A DNA stretch of 64,000 bases from CAVZLD01 sp963776055. GTDB lineage: Bacteria; Planctomycetota; Planctomycetia; Pirellulales; Pirellulaceae. Where the stretch lies: positions 186,001 through 250,000 of the forward strand of contig CAVZLD010000002.1 in assembly GCA_963776055.1 (NCBI GenBank), written 5' to 3'. The notes under the pieces were generated by a model, which saw nothing but the letters and a program-made list of their open reading frames with translations, made no database searches and had not been told where the DNA came from. The position numbers were made by a program, and so were the translations under genes. This document shows, piece by piece, positions 29,288 to 39,748 of this stretch. The first letter of the stretch is position 1. Every line of letters starts with the position of its first letter.

Positions 29288-32001
29288 GTGATTCGCACTG
29301 CGTGGGTCCTGATCAACGTGACGGTGTGGTTCGCGACGGTAAGCTTGACCGTCCCGGCGGCGGGAAGTGAACCGACCGCGTGGGCGTTCATCGGAAAACC
29401 GTTTGGGGTCGGCCGGCTGACGATTCCACTGAACCCGGCGGAAGACTCCTTTCCGGTGAACGTCTGCGGCTACTCGATCATCGAGCAGAATGACCGGGTG
29501 TACTATCCCGCCTTTGCCGAACAGCGTGTGCTGGGCGTTCTTCGGCGGATCCTGGGAGTTTCCTCCACCCGCGCTCCCAACTCAGCCACCTGTTTCTTTC
29601 TTTTCACGGGCTCGGAGCCACTCCAGATCACCGTCTTTGCCCCCGCGCCGCGTCACGTCACGATCCAACCGCAACGCTCGCAGCCGGATTACGACAAGCT
29701 GCTTCAGGGATGGTGGCGACAGTACGCCGCCGTTTCCGAACTCCAGGTCCGCGCGAGTGATTATCCACCGCTGCTGGAAAAGTACTTGACGAACACCTTG
29801 GCAAAACGCCTCGGCTTGCAAGTCGGTCAATCGTCCCGCACGATCGATCGACCGTTATCACTGGAGTGGGAATCGCTACTGCTGATGTTCAACTGCGAGG
29901 CGATGCGCATTCGATCGCTCGAGCAGACGCTGCAGGCAAAGGACCGCGCGTCACCCGAAGCGCGCGTTGCACTGCCCGCACCCGTCGCATGGCCCGTCGC
30001 ACCATCCGATGCGCCCAATCCACTCCCCGAGATCGAACCGATCGCGCGGCACGTGCCCGATGACTGCTTCTATATTCGCTTCGGCAGCTTTCCCAATTAC
30101 CTCTGGTTCGACCGCTGGCTAAGCCAATTTGGCGGAAGCGTGCAGCAAATGGTCACGCTCCGTGGACATACGGTCGACCTGACCGGACGAGCCGAACGTC
30201 AACTGGGGCTCTCCAAGACCGTGCTCGCCCAACTGCTCGGCGAAAAACTGATCTCCGACATGGTGATCTTCGGACGCGATGCGTATGTGCGGGAAGGCGC
30301 GGCCTTGGGCGTACTGTTCGAGGCGAAGAACGAGTTGCTGGCCAACGAGCTGATGAATCTGCGCCGGCAGGCGGTCAACCGCGAAAAACGCCGTGGCGCC
30401 GAATTCCTCGAGTTGTCCATGGACGGGCGGACGATCTCTTTCGCCATCTCACCGGACAACTATTTGCGTTCCCTGTATCTCGCCGACGGCGCCTATCACC
30501 TCGTCACCAATTCGGTCACGATCGCTCGGCAGTTCCTGCGGGCCGGCCAAGGCCAACGGGTGCTGGCAGACCTACCGTCCTTTCAACAGGCCCGAGCCGC
30601 TTTCCCGCTGCGTGACGAGGCCGCGTTGTTTTCGTTCCTGTCGGTGGAGTTCCTGCACGGCTTGATGACGCCGCAGTATCAGATCGAACTGCGACGGCGG
30701 CTTCGCGCGGTCACCGACCTGGAATTGGTGCAACTGGCGCGACGGGCGGCTCGTCACGAAGGTCAATCGGCCGAGACGATCGAGCAGTTAGTGGCCGGCC
30801 AGTTTCTTCCGCGAGCGATTCAGCGGCGGGCGGACTCCAGTCATGTTGTCTGCCAAGGGGATCAGGTCGTTGACTCCTTGCGTGGAGTGCGCGGGAGTTT
30901 CCTGCCGATCCCCGACGTGCCGATCGATGACGTGACCGTCTCGGAAGTGGCTACCTGGCGACAGCTCGTCGAAACACAACAGCGACGCTGGAACCTGAAC
31001 GAATCCCTGGCGATGCAGTTGCAGCGTCGCCCGGTGGCCAGTAACGGACACGAACGGGTGACGGTTCGGGCCGCTCTCTGGCCGTACAACCCGAAGAAGT
31101 ACGGCACGCTGATCGACCGCCTGGGTCCACCGACCACGCGTTACGTCCGCCATTTGCCCGAGGATGCCGCCTCGCTTCAAGTCGTCCTTCGACGCGCCGA
31201 CCGCCCATCGGAGCGCGGTTCCCTACACGTTTGTCTTGGGATGCAGGACCGCGAAGTCCCGGTTGTGTTCTCGACGCAACGGTTGCTGCGCGGGTTGCAG
31301 ATCCTGCGAACGGCTCCGGTCTACATCGGCATCTGGCCGGCCATCGACGTGGCCGACCTCGCCCCACTATTGGAAATCCCTCCCCGCGACGATCGCGGAC
31401 GAACTCGGTTACCGTTCGGGCTATGGTACACCAATAACCGCGAAGGATTTACCCTGCTGGCTGTCGATGAGACGATCCTTGACGAAGCAGTACCGCGTCT
31501 GGCGCTCGAGCAGGACGAACACGCGGCGGTAGCGCGTTTACGGATTGGCAATTTGGCGGAGTCCCATGTCCGAAATTGGTTTGCCCGGCTGGATTACCAG
31601 CGCGCTACCAGAATTCGATCGGCAACACGCGATTATTACATGCGCTCCGCCAACAACTGGGCGTCGAGGCGGCGGAGACACTCGTTACGGCCGAAGCATT
31701 GCTCGATGTGCAGTTGAGCTGTGCGCTGGGCGGGCGATACCAGCTTTGGAAGTCACCGCGGGGAGCTGACTACTGGGTTTCCACCGCCTGGGAGGGTCTC
31801 GGTGGCGACGAGGCCATCACGGTCGAGGAATTCACTTCCCCGATCATGTCCTGGTTACGAGGCGCCACCGCCCGTCTGATGCAGGAGCATGCGCAACTGG
31901 TACTCCACGCTGAGGTGGAAGTGGAAGAGCCGAACCGGTCGAAACCGGCGTCCAGTTGGTGGAACCTGTTCCCCTCCGGCAGCCAACCCGATGCGCCCTG
32001 A
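29288..32001 (+). CDS. Large exported protein of unknown function next to exosortase, frame broken
   Basis: GTG 29288 has GGGAGGAGG about 7 bases upstream. Signal peptide (VLINVTVWFATVSLTVPAAG), then about 880 residues without membrane helices or recognised motifs; mostly mixed alpha/beta with repeated aromatic-rich strands (CFYIRFGSFPNYLWFDRW; RLPFGLWYTNNREGFTLLAV). No PEP-CTERM tail. The frame changes at about 31600 and continues RLLHALRQQLGVEAAETL to the stop at 32001. Only 32 bases after the exosortase gene, same strand, so probably one operon. Convergent with the AsmA-like gene. Function unknown. Confidence 0.65.
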
Positions 32002-32031
32002 CGCCGGGGAGGAGAGCCTGTGGCGGTTGTT

Positions 32032-33393
32032 TCAGGGCTGACGACGTTCACGCAACCGTCGCAGCGGACCAGGTCGGCGGGATCGATCTTCTCCCTCGTC
32101 GAGCCGTTGGCGACGTTGCTCCCGCAAGTCGCGCAAGCGTTGCAGGGCGTCATCCACAACGGCCGGGTCCTGCAACAAAGGCAAGCCCAGGTCGGTCAGG
32201 ATCTTGCTCCATTCGCCGTCCTGGTCCCACGAAACCTGTGGGTCCTGCAGTGTGCCGCGAATCGGCAGGCGCAGGTCGGTCTCTTGCAGCGCCTCGGCAA
32301 GCGGTCCGTCTCCCAGCCAGGCTCCCGGAACGGGGATTTGGGCGATGAGGTCAAGCTGCCCGTCGAAGTGCACGGAGCCCTCCGTATGAATGACCAAGCG
32401 CGGCGAGACCTCCGGCAAACCGAACGCCAGATTCTCGTGTTCGACCATTCCATCATGAACGCGAAACGACACCTCCGTCTCGTCCGCCAGCTTCAATGAT
32501 TTGGGCAGCGCATCGATGTTTCTCCAACGCGCGACCTGCTGGACGATTTGCCGAACCGTCGACTCGCGCAATCCCGCTTCGACAGAATGCACGGTTAAGC
32601 GGCCGATCACCTCGGACGATGGCGGATCATGCAACGGAATGCGGCAGGAATCCAGTTCCAGCGAGAGCGATCCTTGCGTCCAAGCCACGTCCGCCAGGAC
32701 CGGCACGACATACTTCAGTCCCAGCTGACACATCTCCGGGGTGAGAGCGGCGTGGTCCAACGGCTTTCCAGGCTCGATCGTCAGCACTCGCTCAATCCCC
32801 ATCTGGTCGTAACGGACAACCACATCCGCGCCCTGCAGAAACGTCATCGGCTCCGCCGTCTCTCCCTTTTCCTTCACATTTTGCACCAGGACGTGCGCGT
32901 CCGTAACGGTCAACTGCAGGCGACGGGTGGCGGGGCTCACCGCGGCCGGTGACGATTCGATGGCGGGACGATCGTCGCCTTCTGCCAGCGGCGGCGGCCG
33001 CACGACCACCGTCGGCTCCACCAGGCGGAATTCCCCCCAGTCTCCGCCGGACCACAGCAGGCCCCAAAGTGTCCGTTGGCTGGAAACGTTTCGCACCGAG
33101 AAGGACCAGCGATCGTCCAGATCCGTGGCCTGCAGACCGACCATCTCCGCGGGAGAAAACCATCCCAGCGAAATCTTCTCGGTTTCCAGTGCAATCCCGC
33201 TGCGGGCGACTTGGGATTGAATCAACCGGCGACCGACCGCCGTTCGCGTTAATGCGGCGGGCAGAGCCATCACCCCAAGGACCAGCACCAGCAGCAGGCC
33301 CAGCAGGACCCACCAGCGGCTCATTCGGCGAGAGAACGGAACGGAGCCCGAAGATGACCGGGGCACGTTGGACGACGAATTCCTGGAAGACAT
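32032..33393 (-). CDS. AsmA-like membrane-anchored protein
   Basis: A 453-residue protein with one N-terminal membrane helix (WWVLLGLLLVLVLGVMALPAAL) after a Ser-rich start, followed by LTRTAVGRRLIQSQVARSG, typical of AsmA/DUF748-type proteins, and a long beta-strand-rich periplasmic region (LQLTVTDAHVLVQNV; VSFRVHDGMVEHENLAFGL). AsmA-like proteins are thought to bridge the periplasm and affect outer-membrane lipid composition. The ATG at 33393 was chosen; the frame is open upstream without resemblance. Arg-rich C-terminal tail. Lies 16 bases downstream of the FIST gene, so probably co-transcribed. Confidence 0.65.
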   Translation of the reverse strand: MSSRNSSSNVPRSSSGSVPFSRRMSRWWVLLGLLLVLVLGVMALPAALTRTAVGRRLIQSQVARSGIALETEKISLGWFSPAEMVGLQATDLDDRWSFSVRNVSSQRTLWGLLWSGGDWGEFRLVEPTVVVRPPPLAEGDDRPAIESSPAAVSPATRRLQLTVTDAHVLVQNVKEKGETAEPMTFLQGADVVVRYDQMGIERVLTIEPGKPLDHAALTPEMCQLGLKYVVPVLADVAWTQGSLSLELDSCRIPLHDPPSSEVIGRLTVHSVEAGLRESTVRQIVQQVARWRNIDALPKSLKLADETEVSFRVHDGMVEHENLAFGLPEVSPRLVIHTEGSVHFDGQLDLIAQIPVPGAWLGDGPLAEALQETDLRLPIRGTLQDPQVSWDQDGEWSKILTDLGLPLLQDPAVVDDALQRLRDLREQRRQRLDEGEDRSRRPGPLRRLRERRQP

Positions 33394-33409
33394 GGCACAA
33401 ATCAACGGT

Positions 33410-34595
33410 TCAGGTAAACAAGGCAATGCTGGCGGTGAAGCCGTGTAAAAAGTTGGTGTCTTCCACGGGGCCGATCTCGCCCTGGGCAAAGAACCCGGCG
33501 AGCGGAATTCCGCCACAGTGCTTGGCAATCGACTGCGCGTCGTGATGAGGTTCGGAAAACAGGCGTGTTCCTCGGCCGTTGCAAGTGAACAACAGGCCGG
33601 CCTGGGGCGACACTCGCATCAGCGCGGCTCAGCTGCAATTCCAGATCGTCGTGTGCCGACTTCTCATCACGGACGTGAAACTGCACGGTCTGTCCAACCC
33701 GGATGTAGTCACCCACGGCGATCGCGCCCGATTCATGATCGATCCCAATGACGTTGCGCACCAGAAAATCACCGGCCTCGAACTGATCTTTGTACTCCGA
33801 GACGGTACGACCCAGGTGGAGTCCCTGCTGCACCAGTTCCTGTTCATGCGTCGGTAGTTGCTGGAAAATCTGTTTGAGCTGATCCAGAGCCGGACGTCCC
33901 CCCAGCTGCTCAAGAATGTTCCGCTCGGCCTTCGTGACAATCATCGGATCGCCGATCGGCCGACACCCTTGGGAAACGACCGTGGTGACGGTCACGCCTC
34001 CATCCAGCAGCACGCCGACGGCGCCACTGTCGCGGACGGCAGGGCCGTGAAAAAGCCAATTCTGTTGCGGCCCGGTGCCGCCACTGGCCATGCCACCCAG
34101 AATCACCGCACCCGGTTGATCTTCATTCACCCGCTGCAGCAGATAGTCCGCGGGGAAACTGAACGGCTCGCCCAGCAGCAGCAGCACCGCTTGATCGGGC
34201 CATTCGCCCACCAGTTCGTCGGGCCAGCCCACGATCGCCCCACCTTCCGCCGTGCGTTGAAAACTCAGGTGCATCGAGTGAATTCTTGTCCGCGGCAGCG
34301 TGGCCGCCCACACGGCCAGGGCCGGCCCCTCCTGGACCTCTCGTCCTCCCTCGACAATGCCCTCTGCCGAGCAGCCAATCAGCTGTCGCGCTGCAAGCCG
34401 CTCGGTGATCTCTTCCGCCACTCGCGGGCCGGCGTCGGAGTGGTGATGAGAAGCAAACACCATGACAAGGTCTGGCTGGTGGAGTCCAGCCGCCAGAATC
34501 TTGTCACAGACTTCCGTCACCGACGAGAGCGAATCCGCTTCGGTCGAAAGAGCAGAAGCGTAATGATTTGGCGAAGATGAGGATGTTGCAGCCAT
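33410..34595 (-). CDS. FIST domain protein, frame broken
   Basis: FIST domains are sensory modules thought to bind small ligands such as amino acids. FIST_N: LVMVFASHHHS, LIGCSAEGIVEGGREVQEGPAL, GEPFSFP, VILGGMASGG. FIST_C: SQGCRPIGDPMIVT, FLVRNVIGID, then, in a second frame from about 33625, GLLFTCNGRGTRLF, CGGIPLAGFFAQGEIGPV and FLHGFTASIALF ending at 33410. One extra base explains the break. No kinase or cyclase output domain is fused. I chose ATG 34595; the frame starts at 34658. Partner unknown. Confidence 0.85.
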
Positions 34596-34854
34596 CTGTT
34601 CGGCGAGGTCTCCGGTGGAAGGGGGGGAACGGGAAGCAACAATCACGGGCAACCGCATCGATCATGGAAATCGCGAGAGGGCTTTCATCGCCCGACAGCG
34701 ACGCCCACATAGCCGCCACGCTTTGCTTGATCATGACGCATCCGCGGTCGCGAAACAATCCAGCCCCGGGGCCGGGGGAATCGACTGGCCTTGGCGGGGG
34801 CAGCCGATTACGATTCGATCAAAGAACCTTGGAGAAGTATACGGAAAGGCCGCC

Positions 34855-35771
34855 ATGAAATCTCGCGGGCATTTTTCCGCGCAAGACCGGTACCCATTGG
34901 CCGCGATGCTCTCGCTGCTGGCCTTGCTTGCCGCCTCGCTGCTGCGCGGCCAGACGGCCGAACGGCCCCGGGAGGCACCCGAGCAGGTCCGCCTGGTGCA
35001 GCGACGCCCGCTGGCCGAACGCTTGCCCGACGACTCGTTTCACGTCATCGCGGTGCCGCCTTTCGTCGTGATCGGCAATGAGCCGCGGGCGACGGTCCAG
35101 CGGCGGGCAACGGAAACGGTCGCTTGGGCGGTGAAACGACTGCAACAGGATTTCTTTCCACGGGATCCCGCAGGCACGATCGAGATCTGGCTGCTGAAGG
35201 ATGCGTCAGCTTACCGCGAGCATTCGTGCCAGTTATTTGGCATCGAGCCCGCGACGCCGTTTGGGTACTTCTCCCGGCGACACCATGCGTTAGTGATGGA
35301 CATTTCCACCGGCGGCGGGACTCTCGTCCATGAACTGGTCCACCCGTTGATGGCCGCCAATTTCCCGGAGTGTCCAGCCTGGTTTGACGAAGGTCTTGCC
35401 TCCCTCTACGAACAGTGTGGAGATCGTAACGGCCGGATCTGGGGTCTTCCCAATTGGAGACTCCGCGGTCTGCAGGCGCAATACGTGAGCATCGGCTGTA
35501 CGACTTCCAGACGCTGTGCCAGATGCAACCGACCGAGTTCTACCAGCAGAGCGGAGCCCTCGGGTACGCCCAAGCACGTTACCTGTGTTTCTATCTTCAG
35601 GAAACGGGGAGGCTGCGGGAGTACTATCGCTGCTTCCGTGCCGCCGTCGACGAGGACCCTTCCGGGTACCAAACTCTGAGCGAACTGTTGAACGTGGACG
35701 ATCCCCGGCAATTCCAGCGTCAGTGGGAAGAGTTTATCCTCCAACTGCAGTTCCCGCCGCGGCCGCGCTAA
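34855..35771 (+). CDS. Exported gluzincin-like metallopeptidase, frame broken
   Basis: About 305 residues. Signal peptide (LAAMLSLLALLAASLLRG) after ATG 34855, then a domain with HELVH (zinc ligands, catalytic Glu) in GGTLVHELVHPLM, followed by PAWFDEGLASLYEQ whose Glu fits the third ligand, as in peptidase_MA/DUF1570-like gluzincins. Frame changes at about 35480, where one missing base joins LRGLQA to AIREHRLYDFQTL, and then YLCFYLQETGRL. Stands alone, divergent from FIST. Substrate unknown. Confidence 0.75.
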
Positions 35772-35879
35772 GGGGGCCACCAGGCGAATACCGGCGCGGT
35801 CCTGCCAGTGCCGGGCACTTTTCACGCCTGGCCCCGCGTTCGCTCTTTACCGTGGCGCATGCCGCGTGCATCCTACCCC

Positions 35880-36350
35880 AAAGCGTAACTCTTGAAGTTG
35901 CGCGTTTCCCGAATCCGCTCTTCCGTTGCGCCGAAAAACCGTGAAATCCTAACCCGAAGCGTTCATCGTTTCGAGGGAGACACATCCCAACGGATCGAAA
36001 GTGGTCCCTCGCTTACGCTCTTTGAAGTTGCACATTTCCGAATTTCCCTCCTCCAATGTGCGGAATGCCCGCGAAATCCTAACCCGAAGCGTCAGCGAGG
36101 GAGACACGTCCCAACGGTTCTAAAGTGTTCCCTCGCTTACGCTTCGGGTTGAGAAAGATCGAAACGCGCAACTTCGGAGCTTACGCGTCGGGTTGAGATA
36201 GATCGAAAACGCGCAATTTCGGAGCTTACGCTTCGGGTTGAGATGGATCGAAACGCGCAACTTCGGAGCTTACACGTCGGGTTGAGATGGATCGAAAACG
36301 CGCAATTTCGGAGCTTACGCTTCGGGTGAGATGGATCGAAACGCGCGAGC
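35880..36350. repeat. Dispersed intergenic repeat region (CCTCGCTTACGC type)
   Basis: Non-coding stretch between the metallopeptidase and terC. Two related blocks near 35941 and 36062 share GAAATCCTAACCCGAAGCG, then GAGGGAGACAC and TCCCAACGG, each followed by CCTCGCTTACGC (near 36006 and 36131). The second leads straight into the tandem array at 36135. This GCTTACGC(T/G)TCGGGTT family is one I associate with planctomycete intergenic DNA (recollection, not checked). Confidence 0.75.
36135..36350. repeat. Tandem array of 44/45-bp units in alternating A-B order
   Basis: Five units start at 36135, 36179, 36224, 36268 and 36313. Each has GCTTAC, GTCGGGTT or CTTCGGGTT, GAGAT(G/A)GATCGAAA, CGCGCAA and TTTCGGA/CTTCGGA. 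Units 1, 3 and 5 (type A) read GCTTCGGG and GAAACGCGCAAC; units 2 and 4 (type B) read CGTCGGG and GAAAACGCGCAAT. The higher-order period is thus 89 bp. The last unit is truncated. Confidence 0.9.
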
Positions 36351-36400
36351 TTCAAAAAAGCTTCAGCGAGGGAATCGGTTGCGCCGACCGCTCCAGATCC

Positions 36401-36475
36401 CTCGACGCTTCGAGTTACGCTGCGATGCGACATTTCGGCCGAAAAGACATTCCCCAAGGGCCCCATGCGCTCCTT
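36401..36475. repeat. Dispersed repeat, copy 1 (palindromic core TTTCGGCCGAAA)
   Basis: Contains TCCCTCGACGC, GCGATGCGACATTTCGG then CCGAAAAG and CCCCAAGGGCCCC. A direct copy lies at 44368-44445. The core TTTCGGCCGAAA is a perfect 12-base palindrome. It lies just downstream of terC in the terC direction. Confidence 0.75.
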
Positions 36476-36532
36476 CCGCAACGTTCGCTTTCCCTTCGCG
36501 GCCGAGGTTTTCCGCAGTGGCACAGCACTGCG

Positions 36533-37296
36533 TCAAGCCGTGACAACTTGGCTCTTGCGCAGCTTCATGTTCAGGAATTCCACAATCACGGCGAACGCCA
36601 TGGCGAAATAGATGTACCCCTTGTTCACGTGCGTTCCCAATCCCTCGGCGATCAGCATCACGCCAATCAGGATCAGGAAGCTGAGCGCCAACATTTTGAG
36701 CGTGGGATGTCGATGGACAAACTCGCCCACACGGCTGGCAAAAACCACCATCACAAGGATTGCGAGCACGATCGCAGTGACCATCACCCACAGGTGGTCT
36801 CGCGAAACCATGCCGACGGCGGTAATGACCGAATCCAACGAGAACACGATATCCAGCAGCCCGATCTGGATCAGGATCCCCGTGAAGCTCACGGTTTTCG
36901 GTTGCGTATGTCGCTCATCCTGCGACTCCAGGATGTGGTGGATTTCGTGGACACTTTTCGCCACGAGAAACAGACCACCACCCAGCAGGATCAGATCGCG
37001 CCAGGACACGCCATTGATTCGCTGCCATGCCTCCTCCGTCAGTTGCGGAAACCACTCCGCGCAATCCCAAGGACTCGAGCAGAAAGACCGGTTCCTCGAG
37101 ACTCAGAATCCAGCTCAGGGTCAACAAGAGCAGGATTCGCAGAATCAGGGCCACCCCCAGTCCCAGGCGAAAGGCCAACGTGTCGCTGCGATTCGGGCAA
37201 CCGACCGGTGATGATCGTGATGAACACGATGTTGTCGATCCCCAAGACAATTTCCATCGCAGTTAGCGCCAACAGCGCAATCAGTGCCTCGCCCAT
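36533..37296 (-). CDS. terC: TerC family membrane protein, frame broken twice
   Basis: TerC/Alx-type integral membrane protein linked to tellurite resistance, metal efflux or membrane protein assembly. About 254 residues when joined: N-terminus ALLALTAMEIVLGIDNIVFI, middle LGLGVALILRILLLLTLSWI, then EWFPQLTEEAWQRINGVSW and LILLGGGLFLVAKSVHEIHH, LLDIVFSLDSVITAVGM, FLNMKLRKS. The conserved Asp residues in LGIDN and SLDSVITA are kept. Breaks at about 37192 and 37060, each an extra base. ATG 37296 gives the family-typical start. Confidence 0.88.
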
Positions 37297-37801
37297 CAGT
37301 TGATTCCTCGCATTGAAGGAGAGCGTCGATCCATGTGACGATTGATTCACTCGCTGAGACACTGGGCCGTTGCCAGCCGCACTTCGGTTCGCCCCCGCGG
37401 TTCGGCCGCCGGAAACCGTGGGAAGGAACGCGTTTCCTCGTCTGCCGGAGGATCGGGAATCAGCGAAGAACCAGCAGTTTTCCCGACCGGCCGAACGCTG
37501 ACAAGGGCCCCTGGCGGGAGAATCTCGCCAAGGCCTGCCGGTCCTCCGGGCCTCGCGTGACGCACACCAGTTGGGCGGTTTTTCACTGGATCGAGGCGCT
37601 CCCTGCTCGCTCACATTGCCCACCGCCCTCAATGGCCGCAAAGAGAACCTTGTTCACCCATTTTGTCGAAGATTTGGGGGATGGTTGGAATCGTCGCCGT
37701 TTCGCTTATATTTCAGACTGTGAGAGAATTATCGAACGGTTGAATTCCGCTTCAATCGATCGATACACACGACGCTCGTCGGAAAGAGGAAAGAACAGGA
37801 T
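37297..37801. other. 505-bp divergent intergenic region
   Basis: Lies between divergent terC and the MaoC-like gene, so it should hold both promoters. I see no convincing gene, repeat or clear -35/-10 pair in it. Confidence 0.4.
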
Positions 37802-38317
37802 ATGCCGAAGCACCTGTACTTTGAGGACCTTCACCCCGGGGACCGATGGATCAGTCCGACACGCGTTGTGACCGAGGAGGATGTGGTCGGTTTTGCAGAA
37901 CTCACCGGCGACTTCAACCCGTTGCATCTCGACAAGGATTTCGCGCGGCGTTCCCCCTTTGGCCAACCCATCGCCCACGGTCTGTTGGGCCTCTCGTTTG
38001 TGGCCGGCTTGGCCAGCAACAATCCGGACGTCGAAACCGTGGCGTTTCTCGGCGTCCACGATTGGCGATTTCTCAAGCCCCTTTTCTTCAACGATCGGGT
38101 GCACGTTGTGACGGAGATCACCGAGACGCGTCCGCACGGTCGCAAGCGCGGCCGCGTGATTTGGAAACGCGCGTTGATTAACCAGTGCGGCGCAACGGTT
38201 CAACAGGGGCGAATCGAAACGTTAGTGGCCCGTCGCACCGCGATTCCACGAGCGGCCATGTCCGAGGCCTCGGCTCCCGCGACGGTGGAGGCTCGATTGC
38301 TGGCCGGGGGCGTGTAA
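37802..38317 (+). CDS. MaoC-like hotdog (R)-enoyl-CoA hydratase
   Basis: A 171-residue hotdog-fold protein. The hydratase 2 motif is intact: ELTGDFNPLHLDKDFARRS with Asp and His, then PIAHGLLG. MaoC-like members hydrate trans-2-enoyl-CoA to (R)-3-hydroxyacyl-CoA for fatty-acid oxidation or PHA supply. Complete; ATG with AACAGGAT just upstream. No neighbouring acyl-CoA genes, so substrate chain length is unknown. Confidence 0.85.
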   Translation: MPKHLYFEDLHPGDRWISPTRVVTEEDVVGFAELTGDFNPLHLDKDFARRSPFGQPIAHGLLGLSFVAGLASNNPDVETVAFLGVHDWRFLKPLFFNDRVHVVTEITETRPHGRKRGRVIWKRALINQCGATVQQGRIETLVARRTAIPRAAMSEASAPATVEARLLAGGV

Positions 38318-38599
38318 CGCGAGACCGCACCTCGATTCTGCGTCCGGCAAGCCGTGCTCGGTCACCGGACTCCACGAGGCCCTGCGCATCGAGCCTACAC
38401 ATCGCAGGTGCGCGGGATCGCACATGGGCCAACCGTTTCGCCGCTGATTCCGCAGTATCGCGACGGAGTTTCCCTTTTTCGACAGACGGCACGGCCTTTG
38501 CAGACTCGCAGGCAAGCGTTCTGGCCTGCGGACAGAAGGCCATCGCGCTGGCCCACGTGGGGTGGAAAATAACCAGCTGCCGGACAGCAGGAACGCGTA

Positions 38600-38959
38600 A
38601 TGCAGATTCGGGTGTTGATTGCCGAGCCGGACGCACCGTTACTGGAAACGTACGAACGGTTTCTCTTGCGGGAGGGGTTCGAACTGTTCACAGCCACGGA
38701 CGGACCAGAATGTGTCAGTGCCATTCGGCAGCAGGTGCCGGACGTATTGCTGCTGGAGCCGGACCTGCCGGACGACTGGGGCAGTCGCCTGTTGCAGATG
38801 ATGGACGAAGAGCAGATCCCGTCGATTCCGACGGTCGTCCTGTCGCGACGTGACGAACCGCTCGCGTCGCAATCGATCCGCGAGAGCTTTCACAAGCCGA
38901 CGTCACTATCGCTGGTCGTGGGGAAGATCCGGGAGATCGCTGAGGGCAACGGCGGCTGA
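38600..38959 (+). CDS. Receiver-like protein with Glu at the phosphorylation site
   Basis: A 119-residue CheY-like fold: strand VRVLIAEPD-type start (here IRVLIAEPD), LLETYERFLLREGFELFTATDG, then VLLLEPDLPDDWG where the phospho-acceptor Asp is replaced by Glu53. The conserved Lys is kept (FHKP, Lys99) and Ser fills the switch position (VVLSRRD). Glu at this site can mimic the phosphorylated state, so the protein may be constitutively active or no longer phosphorylated. Asp55, two residues on, is a less likely acceptor. No output domain. No kinase nearby. Confidence 0.75.
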   Translation: MQIRVLIAEPDAPLLETYERFLLREGFELFTATDGPECVSAIRQQVPDVLLLEPDLPDDWGSRLLQMMDEEQIPSIPTVVLSRRDEPLASQSIRESFHKPTSLSLVVGKIREIAEGNGG

Positions 38960-38996
38960 GCGGATCGGACGATCGGCCACGGCTCGGGTGCACCGG

Positions 38997-39719
38997 TTAG
39001 GGCAGGCCCAATTCTTCGTCGATGCGTTGGGCATCCGCCAAGCCAATCAACGTCCAGTAGACGATCCCTTCGTGCGTGTCGCGGATCGTTCGGACTTGCA
39101 CATGCACGACCGGTTCGGCTTCGGCGGCGCGATACACGAAGTACCGTTGGGCGATGACGCGCGCATCGCCATCCACGAAGATCTCCAGATTCCGATCAAA
39201 TCGAACCTGTCCTTCCGACCCGAGGTCCACCAAGTCCCTGGCGATGCCGCGACTGAAATACTCTTGCAGTTCCTGCAAGTCCTCGGGGCGGCTTTCGTAC
39301 GATTCTCGCAATGCGGTTCCTTCCGGTTGCCGCAGATAGAAATCCAAGGTCGCCTGGTGCGCCGCCTCCAACTGGCCTTCGAGCACAAGCTGAAACCAGT
39401 GCTCCACAAAACGGCGGGCTTGGCGATGGAGCAGCCATTGATCGGTCGCGTAGCGAGCCGGCGCCCAGGCCCCAAAGAACAGCGCCAGGGCCAGACCGGC
39501 CCAAGCGGCCCTGCGACCGACCAGTTCGTCCGGCTGGCGGCGGATCCGCCGGAGGGCCCACAGGCTGCAGATAATCGCAGGCAGCGGCACCACCCAGGCC
39601 CCCGGGTACGACAGCGCCGTCACCGACAACCCCCCGAGCACAAGGGACAAGACGGCGAGCCCACAGATTGAGCGGTACGAATTCAACTCGGATGGCGGGG
39701 AGTCGGAAATCGGCTTCAT
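38997..39719 (-). CDS. Membrane protein of unknown function
   Basis: A 240-residue protein with two or three N-terminal membrane helices (ICGLAVLSLVLGGLSVTAL; WVVPLPAIICSLWAL; AAWAGLALALFFGAWAP), similar in pattern to DUF4190-type proteins, then a soluble alpha/beta domain (RRFVEHWFQLVLEGQLEAAH; FVYRAAEAEPVVHVQVR) of an NTF2/DUF4864-like size. First recognisable downstream member of the run of minus-strand genes with cvpA, pseudo-gspE and pilT (29-base gap to cvpA). Function unknown. Confidence 0.7.
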   Translation of the reverse strand: MKPISDSPPSELNSYRSICGLAVLSLVLGGLSVTALSYPGAWVVPLPAIICSLWALRRIRRQPDELVGRRAAWAGLALALFFGAWAPARYATDQWLLHRQARRFVEHWFQLVLEGQLEAAHQATLDFYLRQPEGTALRESYESRPEDLQELQEYFSRGIARDLVDLGSEGQVRFDRNLEIFVDGDARVIAQRYFVYRAAEAEPVVHVQVRTIRDTHEGIVYWTLIGLADAQRIDEELGLP

Positions 39720-39748
39720 CCTTCTGGCCTGCGACTACCGCGGACTGC

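Noticed and set aside
36135..36350. CRISPR array
   Set aside because: Units are contiguous with no unique spacers, and no cas genes are near.
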